This document shows positions 1 through 7,929 of a stretch of DNA of 46,270 bases, one piece after another. The notes below the pieces were generated by a model, which was not told the DNA's origin, did no database searches, and saw nothing but the letters and a program-made list of their open reading frames with translations. The stretch comes from CAYYMD01 sp964480425 (GTDB lineage Bacteria > Planctomycetota > Phycisphaerae > SM23-33): the NCBI GenBank assembly GCA_964480425.1, contig CAYZPY010000004.1, positions 1 through 46,270 on the forward strand. The letters run 5' to 3'. Numbering within the stretch: position 1 is the stretch's first letter; every line of letters begins with the position of its first letter. The translations under genes and the position numbers were made by a program.

Positions 1-882
1 GCCACGCTTTCGGAGGCGATGTCCAGGCACCCCAAGACATTCGACCGCCTCTATGTGAACATGGTGCGTGCGGGCGAGCTGGGCGGCGTGCTGGACGTGG
101 TGCTCCGCAGACTCGCCGAACACCTCGAGCGGTCAATGGCGCTGAGGCGAAAGGTCGTTGGGGCTTTGATATATCCCGTGGCCGTCATTGTCTTCGCGTT
201 CGCCATCGTAATGGGACTGATGACATTCGTGGTGCCCAAGTTCAACGACATATTCGCAGGCGTGGGCAGCGAGCTGCCCGGACCAACAAGGGTGCTTATG
301 GGCATAAGTGACTGGATAATCGAGGACTTCGGATGGCTGGTGATCATAGCGATACCCGTTAGTATATTCCTGACGTTCAAACTTCTGAAGGTTTCCCAGG
401 GGGGGCGGTATTTCGTGGACAATCTCAAGTTGCACATTCCCCTGTTCGGCGGTCTGGTTTCCAAGTTGTCGGTGGCAAGGTTCGCCCAGACGCTGGGCAC
501 GCTTCTTGCCGCGGGCGTTCCGATTCTCGAAGCACTGAACATAACGCGGCTCACAGCCGGTAACGAAGTCTATGCGCGGGCGCTGGCGAAGGTCCACGAC
601 GGAATACGCGAAGGCGAGAGCTTCGCCGAACCGCTAAGGAACGCCAGAATCGTGGACTCCATGGTCACCAACATGATCGACGTCGGCGAAGAGACCGGCG
701 AACTGGACAAGATGCTCGGAAGGGTGGCCGACAACTACACCGAACAGGTCGAAACCACCGTTGCTTCGATGGTCTCAATGCTCGAACCGGCGCTGGTTAT
801 CTGCCTTGGCGTGATAGTCGGCGGGATCGTGATATGCATGTTCCTGCCCATGGTGCACCTGATTAAAACTCTACAGCAATAA
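1..882 (+). CDS. Type II secretion / type IV pilus platform protein GspF/PilC (5' truncated by window)
   Basis: Inner-membrane platform protein of a type II secretion or type IV pilus-like machine, which couples the assembly ATPase to pseudopilin extrusion. The frame is open to base 1, and the visible 293 codons compare with about 400 in full-length members, so the N-terminus lies upstream. The first repeat carries the typical YVNMVRAGELGGVLD segment. A hydrophobic stretch follows (IYPVAVIVFAFAIVMGLM), then a second cytoplasmic repeat with the family segment GTLLAAGVPILEAL, and a C-terminal membrane segment ending FLPMVHLIKTL. Six pseudopilin genes and a GspK-like gene follow on the same strand, which supports the assignment. 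The sequence alone does not separate GspF from PilC. Confidence 0.93.
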   Translation, partial: ATLSEAMSRHPKTFDRLYVNMVRAGELGGVLDVVLRRLAEHLERSMALRRKVVGALIYPVAVIVFAFAIVMGLMTFVVPKFNDIFAGVGSELPGPTRVLMGISDWIIEDFGWLVIIAIPVSIFLTFKLLKVSQGGRYFVDNLKLHIPLFGGLVSKLSVARFAQTLGTLLAAGVPILEALNITRLTAGNEVYARALAKVHDGIREGESFAEPLRNARIVDSMVTNMIDVGEETGELDKMLGRVADNYTEQVETTVASMVSMLEPALVICLGVIVGGIVICMFLPMVHLIKTLQQ

Positions 883-906
883 ACGACAAACAATGGTGAA
901 TAAATA

Positions 907-1638
907 ATGCTACGGCGCAAAATGATACATTCTCACCGGGGCGCCACGGGCGGATTCACGCTGGTGGAACTGCTGGCGGTGATGTCCATCATCCTGCTGC
1001 TGCTGGGCATGCTGATGCCCACGGTGGTCACCATCATGGAATCACGACACGTGCACAGGTGCAGTTATTACGTCTCGGCCTTGGGGAGAGGCGCCGAAAG
1101 TTACTGGACTGAAAACCGCAATTATTACCCCGGACAGTTGGATTCGAGTGTGCTGACCGGAAACGGCGGGCCGTACACCGGAAGCCAGGTAATGGCCGCC
1201 AGGATGTTCGGTTACGGTTACGACAAAATCTCCCACGATAATCCCGAGCCGTCTTCGAAATACGTTAAATACAATGCCGGCATGCTGTTCGATCCCAACG
1301 ACATGTACGCCAATTCCGGCTACGGCGGCGGCGATCGCCCCAACACACTCTCGGACGGTTTTCCGGACCCGCTTCCGATACTGTATTTCCCCTCAAGGAG
1401 GGGTAAAACGGGCCTGGGACAGTATAAACTGGCGGATAACAACGACTACCAGCACAGGAAGGACGACGACTGGCGGTACCCGTGGGGACGCAGTCAAAAC
1501 ACGTTCGAGGCCTACATCGAGAACGAAGACCACCCCGACACGAGCACCGGAATTCCTTATAACGACGGCGAGTTCCTGCTGATAGCGCCGGGAAGAAACC
1601 GGCGTTACGGCGACGATGACGACATACGAAACTGGTGA
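907..1638 (+). CDS. Pseudopilin, GspG-like (first of six)
   Basis: A 243-residue pseudopilin. The prepilin peptidase/methylation motif is GGFTLVELLAVMSI near residue 16, with cleavage expected after the second Gly and the conserved Glu at mature position 5. A hydrophobic helix follows. The soluble domain has a YYPGQ segment and the block DGFPDPLPILYFPSRR, which is nearly repeated in the pseudopilin at 2310 (DGFPEPMAILYYPARR), so the two are paralogues. The C-terminus (LIAPGRNRRYGDDDDIRNW) resembles the acidic calcium-binding end of GspG-type major pseudopilins. The ATG at 907 has a weak ribosome binding site; 922 is an alternative. Member of the operon starting with the GspF-like gene. Confidence 0.9.
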   Translation: MLRRKMIHSHRGATGGFTLVELLAVMSIILLLLGMLMPTVVTIMESRHVHRCSYYVSALGRGAESYWTENRNYYPGQLDSSVLTGNGGPYTGSQVMAARMFGYGYDKISHDNPEPSSKYVKYNAGMLFDPNDMYANSGYGGGDRPNTLSDGFPDPLPILYFPSRRGKTGLGQYKLADNNDYQHRKDDDWRYPWGRSQNTFEAYIENEDHPDTSTGIPYNDGEFLLIAPGRNRRYGDDDDIRNW

Positions 1639-1639
1639 C

Positions 1640-2305
1640 ATGAAAATGCAGATTTCGACAGCAAACAGCAATCGTGCCCGATATTCCCGGCGCCGTCGCG
1701 GCGGCGCGGAGGGCTTCACTATTATCGAGATGCTTACGGTGTTGTTCATCATCGGGCTGCTGATGAGCATACTGGTGCCGACCGTGGGAACGGTTGCGAC
1801 AGCCATTGCGCGGACCGATTCCCTGGCCACCATCCGGCAACTTGAAGACGCCATTCATCAGTATCACATGGACTTCGGCGATTATCCGCCCAGCGGCGCC
1901 CGCAACCTGACCGAGCACCTGACGTTCTACAAGGACAACGACGGGCACGTGGGATTCGGAATGCGCAAGGAAGTGAATGGTAAATTCATGGGTAAAGTTT
2001 ACGGGCCTTACGGCGCAGCCGCCACTCTCGAAACCGATGACTCGAGCAACCCGGTTTTCGTGGACGCCTTCGACAACACCATCGAATATTCCCGTTTCGA
2101 GAACAATTCGTACAGCGGCGGGGGGATACCAAACGGAGATTATGCAAAGGACGAAAACGGAAAATACTTCCGCACCGATTATATCCTCTGCACGCCAGGA
2201 CCCAATGGAAAGTGGTGGACCGAGGAAAAAAGCGACCGGGGCATCTCCACGAGCGAAGCCCAGGCCATTACCGATGACGTGACGAACTTCCTGGAGGAGG
2301 ATTAA
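1640..2305 (+). CDS. Pseudopilin, GspG-like (second)
   Basis: A pseudopilin of 221 residues. A longer in-frame ATG lies at 1616, inside the preceding gene. The ATG at 1640 is preferred because it follows the previous stop codon by one base, in keeping with tight translational coupling. After a basic leader (RYSRRRRGG) comes the prepilin motif EGFTIIEMLTVLFIIGLLMS. The globular part contains YPPSG and ends with YILCTPGPNGKWWTEE, a weaker version of the acidic C-terminal motif of its neighbours. The exact subunit role (G, H or I) cannot be set from sequence alone. Confidence 0.88.
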   Translation: MKMQISTANSNRARYSRRRRGGAEGFTIIEMLTVLFIIGLLMSILVPTVGTVATAIARTDSLATIRQLEDAIHQYHMDFGDYPPSGARNLTEHLTFYKDNDGHVGFGMRKEVNGKFMGKVYGPYGAAATLETDDSSNPVFVDAFDNTIEYSRFENNSYSGGGIPNGDYAKDENGKYFRTDYILCTPGPNGKWWTEEKSDRGISTSEAQAITDDVTNFLEED

Positions 2306-2309
2306 TCCT

Positions 2310-3041
2310 ATGAGGCGAGAGACTGACAATACGCCCGGACGACCACGCCGGCGGAACGGCTTTACGCTTATCGAACTGCTGGTGGTCATCGTTATAATCG
2401 GCATTGTCGCCTCGCTGCTGTTTCCCAGCATCGCCCAGGCGATCCGCGCGGCGCGAGCAAAAGAGACGCTGGCGCGGATAGCGACCCTTTCGGCCGGGGC
2501 GGAAGGTTACAAGAACGAAAACGGTTTTTATCCCGGGCAGGGATGGGACTGGAAGGGCAGTTACAACAGGGGCAGCAGTTACGAAACCGGAAGCCAGCTG
2601 CTGACCAACGCGCTGCTGGAATGGGACTCGTTCGACAACGAGTGGGAAGAAGATTACATCGCCCCCAAGGAAGGTCTCATAGACACCGAGGGCGACTGGA
2701 CCGGCAAGCCGGACACCATACTTGACGGTTTTCCGGAACCTATGGCGATACTCTACTACCCTGCCAGGCGGCAGGCAAAAACCGTCAAGGAGGCCTACGA
2801 TTACTACGACAACGACGATTACGTCGAAACCGAACGTCTCGAGAGGCGCTACGAAAGAATACAGACGGACCCGGATTACAATAAAGGCAGTTATGAAAGC
2901 ACCATGCAAAGCGAGTTTTACGGCGACCGCTTCGCGGGTCACAAAGCTTACAAGATTCGCAACCGCGACAGGTTTTTGCTCATAGGCGCGGGCGGCGACC
3001 GGTTGTATTTCACCGGGGACGACGTAAAGAACTGGAAATGA
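2310..3041 (+). CDS. Pseudopilin, GspG-like (third)
   Basis: A 243-residue pseudopilin with motif NGFTLIELLVVIVIIGIVAS, followed by the helix and a GspG-like soluble domain. It has the same length as the pseudopilin at 907 and shares several blocks with it: NGFYPGQG versus NYYPGQL, the DGFPEPMAILYYPARR block, and the C-terminal LLIGAGGDRLYFTGDDVKNW. This points to gene duplication within the operon. The last block matches the Gly/Asp calcium-binding region typical of major pseudopilins. It starts four bases after the previous stop, behind GGAGGA. Confidence 0.9.
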   Translation: MRRETDNTPGRPRRRNGFTLIELLVVIVIIGIVASLLFPSIAQAIRAARAKETLARIATLSAGAEGYKNENGFYPGQGWDWKGSYNRGSSYETGSQLLTNALLEWDSFDNEWEEDYIAPKEGLIDTEGDWTGKPDTILDGFPEPMAILYYPARRQAKTVKEAYDYYDNDDYVETERLERRYERIQTDPDYNKGSYESTMQSEFYGDRFAGHKAYKIRNRDRFLLIGAGGDRLYFTGDDVKNWK

Positions 3042-3044
3042 CAA

Positions 3045-3515
3045 ATGGACGAGAAACAAAAAATCCGCCGCAAACGCGCATTTACGCTGGTCGAACTGCT
3101 GGCCGTCCTTGCCATATTCAGCATACTGGTGGGGCTGGCGGTCAGTGTGGGAAGCAGCGTGCTGAACCAGGCCAAGAGGCAGGAAACCCGCGGCATCCAG
3201 AGCACCGTCATCGAGGCCGTCCATACATACTATAGGAAAAAGAAAAGTTACCCCTTGTCGCCCATCGAGTCCGGGGGCATATTAGTGGCGAAACTGCGCG
3301 AAGTCGAAGCCGCCTACGAGAAACTCATAAAACTGCCCCAGGGTATAGTGATGAATGTCTCCGATGCGCAGTCCAGCGGCATAAAGGACGCCTACGAAAG
3401 GGAGATGACGTACGAATCCCAAGGCGCGCTGGGGGGGCGAGGACCCGTGCTGATATCCGCCGGCGCCGACGACGAATGGGGGACCTCGGACGATATATAT
3501 TCCGACAATCGGTGA
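3045..3515 (+). CDS. Short pseudopilin, GspG-like (fourth)
   Basis: A 156-residue pseudopilin, the shortest of the set and close to the usual GspG length. After a basic leader (MDEKQKIRRKR) comes AFTLVELLAVLAIFSILVG, with Ala instead of Gly before Phe; Ala is tolerated by prepilin peptidases. The C-terminus PVLISAGADDEWGTSDDIYS is the clearest GTxDD-type calcium-binding end in this cluster. On length and this motif it is the best candidate for the major pseudopilin, but that is an inference. It begins three bases after the upstream stop. Confidence 0.88.
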   Translation: MDEKQKIRRKRAFTLVELLAVLAIFSILVGLAVSVGSSVLNQAKRQETRGIQSTVIEAVHTYYRKKKSYPLSPIESGGILVAKLREVEAAYEKLIKLPQGIVMNVSDAQSSGIKDAYEREMTYESQGALGGRGPVLISAGADDEWGTSDDIYSDNR

Positions 3516-3533
3516 GGAGCTGAAGTATTTGAA

Positions 3534-4295
3534 ATGTTAACTCTTAAAACGACAACAAGACACAATACCGCCTCGGGAGGCGGGGGCTTCACCCTCGTGG
3601 AGATGCTGGTGGTGCTGGGCATGATAACGCTCATAGCGGCCGTGGCGCTTCCTGGAATGACCAGTATACTCACCTCGGGCGCCGAAGAGCAGGCCTACAA
3701 CATGATATTGGCGCAACTGGCAGCCGCCAGGGCCCAGGCCGTCACCGATTACAATTACGTCGGCGTGCATTTCCAGAGGCGATACACGCCCGCCGGCGGG
3801 CACGACTCCTCTGCGGTCGGATTGAAGGATGTCGAATTCTGGTACGCGCGGGTGAAATACAACATGAGCACCGGGGTGTTCCACGGGATCGAAGGCGCCC
3901 AGCCCGACCGCCTGCCGCAGACAATGGCCGTGGGTGAAGTGATGAGCTCCAACAGTTACAGTCTGGCCGAGAGCGACTTCGACGATTTCACCTCCTTTAC
4001 GGTTGTATTTTCGCCCTCCGGGTCGGCGGTGAGACGGGTCGCCGGAGGCGGGTCCGGAAAAATCCTTTTCGAAGGGACCGACCCGCTGTTTGTCGCGACG
4101 GGCAATCCTCCTGTGCAACTGTGGGATCCCGGCGTAGCCAATGAGGGCGGCAACGGAGAGCGAGGCGCCACCGCAATGGTGTTGTTCAACTATGCGGACC
4201 TTCGCGGCGCCGAAAATTACACCACTTATTTAAACGAAAACACCCAGGTGCTGGCGGTCAACGCTCACACCGGACAACTTTTTGGAAGAGAATGA
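3534..4295 (+). CDS. Pseudopilin, GspH/FimT-like (fifth)
   Basis: A 253-residue prepilin-type protein with GGGFTLVEMLVVLGMITLI, followed by ALPGMTSIL and AAARAQAVTDYNYVGVHF. The 'AR.QA' segment after the helix and the following beta-rich region are typical of GspH/FimT minor pseudopilins. The C-terminal part ends with VLAVNAHTGQLFGRE, also a GspH-like feature. Its last four bases overlap the start of the next gene (ATGA), so the two are translationally coupled. The family is certain; the H assignment is an inference from motif order. Confidence 0.85.
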   Translation: MLTLKTTTRHNTASGGGGFTLVEMLVVLGMITLIAAVALPGMTSILTSGAEEQAYNMILAQLAAARAQAVTDYNYVGVHFQRRYTPAGGHDSSAVGLKDVEFWYARVKYNMSTGVFHGIEGAQPDRLPQTMAVGEVMSSNSYSLAESDFDDFTSFTVVFSPSGSAVRRVAGGGSGKILFEGTDPLFVATGNPPVQLWDPGVANEGGNGERGATAMVLFNYADLRGAENYTTYLNENTQVLAVNAHTGQLFGRE

Positions 4296-5122
4296 TTACG
4301 AAAACCGATAATCCGCAACGCAAAACCGCCGTCCGGCGGCGACTCGTACAACGCGGCGCCCGTGGGGCATTCACCCTCATCGAGTTGATGGTTTCAGTGT
4401 CGGTCCTGGCGGGTCTGATGCTGGGCTTCTCGATGGTGCTCACGCAAAGCCAGCGCGTGGTTACCGGCGCCCAGGGAATGATGCGCGCCAACAACAAGGC
4501 GGCAACCATCGCCGAGGTAATCCGCCAGGATTTGCGAAAAGTCTCGAAGAACGGATTTTTCTACGCCGATTCCTCGCACCTGGTTTTCACCACCGCCGGT
4601 CCTTCGCCCAGCATGATCGACGCGGGCGTCGGAAGCGGCTCGCTGGTGTCTTACGTGTGTTCCAACAACATCCTTTATCGCCAGCGATGGGTGTTGGCGT
4701 CAAGCGGCACCAGCGAGGACATATACCGAATAGGCAACAACAACGTGGACTTCGCCGATATCCAGATCAGAAGCGCGATGAACAAGATCAACAATAACAT
4801 TGCCACCGATATAGTGTCCAAGGCGAAGCTGCTGGAAACCGTGGTTGAGTTGCCTCCCGAGCCGGGAAACGTCAACGACCTGTGGCGGGTGCTGGCGACG
4901 GGGTGCAGCGTTTTCAAGATCGAATACGCCCAGTCCGCTGCAGGCGGAGGCGTTAACTGGGACAGCGGGGGCGGACTGTGGACCGTCGGAGAACAGGGGC
5001 ACTGGCCCGTTTTGGTGAAAATCAAATTCACCATACAGGATAAGGATATTGCAAAAATTTTCGGCCAGGAAGAAGGACAGGACAAGGCGGACTACGAAGT
5101 GATATGTCCGGTGGGGCATTAA
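4292..5122 (+). CDS. Pseudopilin, GspJ/PulJ-like (sixth)
   Basis: A 276-residue prepilin-type protein with GAFTLIELMVSVSVLAGLML at residues 28-47 and a long soluble domain. 'LMVSVSVLAGLMLGFSMVLTQSQ' split across the helix, followed by a region with 'AEVIRQDLRKV', is what GspJ-type minor pseudopilins show (a basic 'D.R.v' helix). It overlaps the previous gene by four bases and precedes the GspK-like gene, the usual place for J in H-I-J-K clusters. The J assignment is therefore based on both motif and position. Confidence 0.84.
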   Translation: MITKTDNPQRKTAVRRRLVQRGARGAFTLIELMVSVSVLAGLMLGFSMVLTQSQRVVTGAQGMMRANNKAATIAEVIRQDLRKVSKNGFFYADSSHLVFTTAGPSPSMIDAGVGSGSLVSYVCSNNILYRQRWVLASSGTSEDIYRIGNNNVDFADIQIRSAMNKINNNIATDIVSKAKLLETVVELPPEPGNVNDLWRVLATGCSVFKIEYAQSAAGGGVNWDSGGGLWTVGEQGHWPVLVKIKFTIQDKDIAKIFGQEEGQDKADYEVICPVGH

Positions 5123-5144
5123 CCGCCGGTATAAAAGGTGAAAC

Positions 5145-7598
5145 ATGTATGACCGGAAGAGACAACGTGGGTCGGCACTGCTGATGGTGATCGGTTTGTT
5201 GACCATCCTGGTGATGGTGGGGGCGACGTTCATGGTGATCGCCAGACTGAACGCGGACCAGGCCGAGATAAAGGCCTCCAGGAACCAGGCGGAAGTCGTT
5301 GCCGAGGGCGCCGTGGCGATCGTAAAACAGATATTGAAGGACGACCTGCACCTGGGCGACCATGGTCCCTACTCGGGTCTCCAGCAGGGACCCGACCAGT
5401 GGAATAAGTTCATTGATAACGCCTCCCAAGACGTGGACGATTATCTGGGCTATTACAACAGCCCCACCGACAGGAAGGCCTCGAAAGTCTTCGCCGAGCA
5501 GCCCATCGACACGCAGAACTGGATCGACACCAACGGCGACGGGACGGGCGACTCCAAGCGGTATTACGCCGGCGTGACCGACTCCATGGGACTGGAGTAT
5601 CGCGTCAGCGTGAATGTGGAAGACCTTTCAGGCAAAATCTGCGTAAACACCGCCGCCATGTACGACCTGGACCCGGGCGAAATGCCGCCGTTCACTACGC
5701 CCGTTTCGGTCGACCTGTACAAGTTTTTTCAGGACCTCAACAAGGTTCCGGCGTACGACCTGATAAACGCCCTCAGGAGCGGCAACAGCAACACCACGCC
5801 CGTTGACCTATGGCAGAACTTGGCGTCGAAACTGTTTTTCACCATGACCCCCTATAAGCCGCTTTCCGTCTCGGACGAAGCGTATCTCCGATGGCAGGGC
5901 ACCCCGGCGATAACGGAGACCGGGCGTCTCTACGACGCCCTGATATCCGTGGGCGCTTTGTCGGTGGATACAAAAAACCTGCTTACCTCCTTCAGTTGCT
6001 CCAGGTCGCTGACCCGCCGACCGGACCTGTTCCCCACACGCGTGCCGCTGTACGAAAGCACCGCCCTGGACAACGTCCAGACCCTGGACAACGTCCAGAC
6101 CAGGAACCGCCTGTACGACGAGCTTATAGCCGCCGGCGCGCCCGAAACGAAGGCATTGCATTTTATAGCCAACCTCTGGGCCGCTCTACATCCTTATGCC
6201 GATGCGTCCAACAACGCCTTCGAGTTCACCCGCGGAGGCGCCACCGCCTACGGGCTGGTGAATCAGCCGGTCATCACCGAAATATACGCACAGCACGTGC
6301 CAAAAACCGACGAGCAGGAAGACGACTGGAAGTGGTTTTGCGCCGTGGAGGTGATGAATCCCACGCCCGTGAACATAGACCTGGGCAATTACACTCTCGG
6401 CGGAGCGTCGCTCAGCGGCACGTTGAACGCGCTTGGCGGAAATAAGATGGTGTATTACAATTTCGACAGCGGCGACAATTCGGCCAACGGACCCGCCGAC
6501 TTCGGTCTCACGGCGGGGGGGAACTGGGTGCGGATACCCGGCATCAGTCTGCTGGGCGGCAACAAGGTGTCGCTGCTCCGAGCGGTGGAAGGAACGAACG
6601 TTCCGGCCGACAGCGCCACCGTTCCGGCCGACAGCGCCACCGGCGGCGAGATAAACTACAGTTACACCGAGGCCGATATATCATCGGCCGATCCAGGCGG
6701 ACCTGCGGTCGTAAAAGACGGGCGGCGCGACGACAGCATCGCCCGGGCGAGATACTCCGTAGCCAAGTACAAGAGTTTCAACACGGACGCGCTTGGTGAA
6801 GCCAACGGGCTGGGCGCCGACGACCTTTCGGACGTTTACAAGGGCTTCAGGATTAACGTAATGCACGGCCCGCCGAGGGACATCGGCGACCTGACCTTCC
6901 TGTATATCACCGGGCCTGGCCCGGGGCAGAACCTTCCCCACGCCCTTGCGACCAACTACGCCAATGACATCAACCGCGGCAGGCTGGATATCATAACAGG
7001 ACCAAATGGGGGCGACGATTCCATGTACCCCAGGGCGCCCTGGGGCGCGCTTATCGGCGAATTGTTCGAGCGGGTGCCGCCGGACCAGATTCGATACATT
7101 CTGGAAGGACGACAGTTGCCGGCGAGGATTTACGGCAGGGTAAATGTGAACACCGCCGCGGCGGAGGTGATAAAGCGACTGCCCTGGCCAACGTACGCCG
7201 ATATCGACATGGACGGGCAAAAAGACGCCGACGAGCCGTCATTGGACGTCAACGAAAGTTCGTTGCTGTCGATAATAGAATTTTTCCGCGCTGCAAAGGG
7301 AGGGTACTTCTCCACCCCAGGCGAGTTTGCGATTCCTCTGTGCGCCTACGGGGGGTCTCTGGCGGGCGACCAGTCGGGACCCAATTACCTGGAAATCCGA
7401 AATTCCATATACAAGGCGGTCAGCAACGTCATCACCGTCAACAGCGACACCTTCGCGGCTTACATTCGCGTGGACCTCTACGACGCCGAGGAAGACTCCA
7501 ACCGTTACACCTGGAATTATCTGGCGGTGATTGACAGGAGTTGCTGCTTCGAACCCGGCGACGACTCCGCAGTGATCCTCTTTACGGATATCAAGTAG
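5145..7598 (+). CDS. GspK-like minor pseudopilin (large)
   Basis: An 817-residue protein that begins with a basic leader and GSALLMVIGLLTILVMVGA, the Glu-less prepilin-type helix of GspK/PilX proteins. It then has EIKASRNQAEVVAEGAV, the helix continuation typical of GspK. Two helix-hairpin-helix-like segments are visible: GKICVNTAAMYDL near residue 165 and GRVNVNTAAAEVIKRLP near residue 665. Both match the 'vNvNtA...L..l' signature of GspK SAM-like domains. GspK sits at the tip of the pseudopilus with I and J. At 817 residues it is more than twice the usual length, and the extra sequence lies between the two motifs. Two perfect in-frame tandem duplications are present (separate entries). It is the last gene of the operon, ahead of the terminator at 7621. 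Confidence 0.87.
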   Translation: MYDRKRQRGSALLMVIGLLTILVMVGATFMVIARLNADQAEIKASRNQAEVVAEGAVAIVKQILKDDLHLGDHGPYSGLQQGPDQWNKFIDNASQDVDDYLGYYNSPTDRKASKVFAEQPIDTQNWIDTNGDGTGDSKRYYAGVTDSMGLEYRVSVNVEDLSGKICVNTAAMYDLDPGEMPPFTTPVSVDLYKFFQDLNKVPAYDLINALRSGNSNTTPVDLWQNLASKLFFTMTPYKPLSVSDEAYLRWQGTPAITETGRLYDALISVGALSVDTKNLLTSFSCSRSLTRRPDLFPTRVPLYESTALDNVQTLDNVQTRNRLYDELIAAGAPETKALHFIANLWAALHPYADASNNAFEFTRGGATAYGLVNQPVITEIYAQHVPKTDEQEDDWKWFCAVEVMNPTPVNIDLGNYTLGGASLSGTLNALGGNKMVYYNFDSGDNSANGPADFGLTAGGNWVRIPGISLLGGNKVSLLRAVEGTNVPADSATVPADSATGGEINYSYTEADISSADPGGPAVVKDGRRDDSIARARYSVAKYKSFNTDALGEANGLGADDLSDVYKGFRINVMHGPPRDIGDLTFLYITGPGPGQNLPHALATNYANDINRGRLDIITGPNGGDDSMYPRAPWGALIGELFERVPPDQIRYILEGRQLPARIYGRVNVNTAAAEVIKRLPWPTYADIDMDGQKDADEPSLDVNESSLLSIIEFFRAAKGGYFSTPGEFAIPLCAYGGSLAGDQSGPNYLEIRNSIYKAVSNVITVNSDTFAAYIRVDLYDAEEDSNRYTWNYLAVIDRSCCFEPGDDSAVILFTDIK
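6066..6101 (+). repeat. Perfect 18-bp in-frame tandem duplication in the GspK-like gene
   Basis: CTGGACAACGTCCAGACC occurs twice in direct succession (6066-6083 and 6084-6101). It encodes LDNVQT twice, so the reading frame is kept. Perfect identity suggests a recent slippage event, or an assembly artefact. Confidence 0.9.
6600..6641 (+). repeat. Perfect 21-bp in-frame tandem duplication in the GspK-like gene
   Basis: A 21-base unit beginning GTTCCGGCCGACAGC is present twice without a mismatch (6600-6620 and 6621-6641). It encodes VPADSAT twice. It is the second in-frame duplication in this gene. Confidence 0.9.
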
Positions 7599-7620
7599 TT
7601 CTACACGCCGACGCATAAAA

Positions 7621-7646
7621 AGCCGACGGATATTCATCCGTCGGCT
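7621..7646. terminator. Bidirectional intrinsic terminator between convergent operons
   Basis: A perfect 11-bp stem, AGCCGACGGAT with ATCCGTCGGCT, around the loop ATTC. On the minus strand the stem is followed by TTTTAT, a good U-tract. On the plus strand it is followed by TCGTTTG, which is weaker. It lies 22 bases after the GspK-like stop codon and between two convergent transcription units. Confidence 0.8.
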
Positions 7647-7752
7647 TCGTTTGTAGTTTGCTGAATGCGATTATCATCGCGCGGGGCCGGGTCTTTCTGT
7701 AAAATATTCCGCATCTCCGCATGGCGCGCCTGTGTTTCGGCTGTTCGGGCTT

Positions 7753-7914
7753 TTAGAGCAGTTTGCAGAAATCTTGTCGCCATCTTCTGTTTGCGGCTTC
7801 GCTCGGCGGCGTCCGGCTGCATCGACAATGCTACGGCATTGCCTGCTTCGCCGTCCTTGCCGGACTCGTCCTCGGCGACGAACATGACGACAATCTTTCT
7901 GCAAACTACTCTAA
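7753..7914. repeat. 162-bp inverted-repeat element (MITE-like)
   Basis: The ends TTAGAGCAGTTTGCAGAAA (from 7753) and, on the minus strand, TTAGAGTAGTTTGCAGAAA (from 7914) match at 24 of 27 positions. Similarity continues inward through TTGTCGCCATCTTC versus TTGTCGTCATGTTC. The centre holds a perfect small hairpin, CAATGC-TACG-GCATTG. The whole unit could fold into one long cruciform. No clear target-site duplication is visible, and no second copy was seen in the window. A minus-strand frame of 83 codons runs out of the element to 7634, but it has no recognisable domain and I do not call it a gene. The element fills most of the 331 bases between the convergent operons. Confidence 0.65.
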
Positions 7915-7929
7915 TTCGTCCGCGCTGCC

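Noticed and set aside
1265..2431. 388-codon minus-strand frame across the pseudopilin genes
   Set aside because: No domain; spans three well-supported genes on the other strand.
7634..7885. 83-codon minus-strand frame starting in the inverted-repeat element
   Set aside because: Polar, low-complexity product without a recognised family or ribosome binding site; best explained as part of the element.
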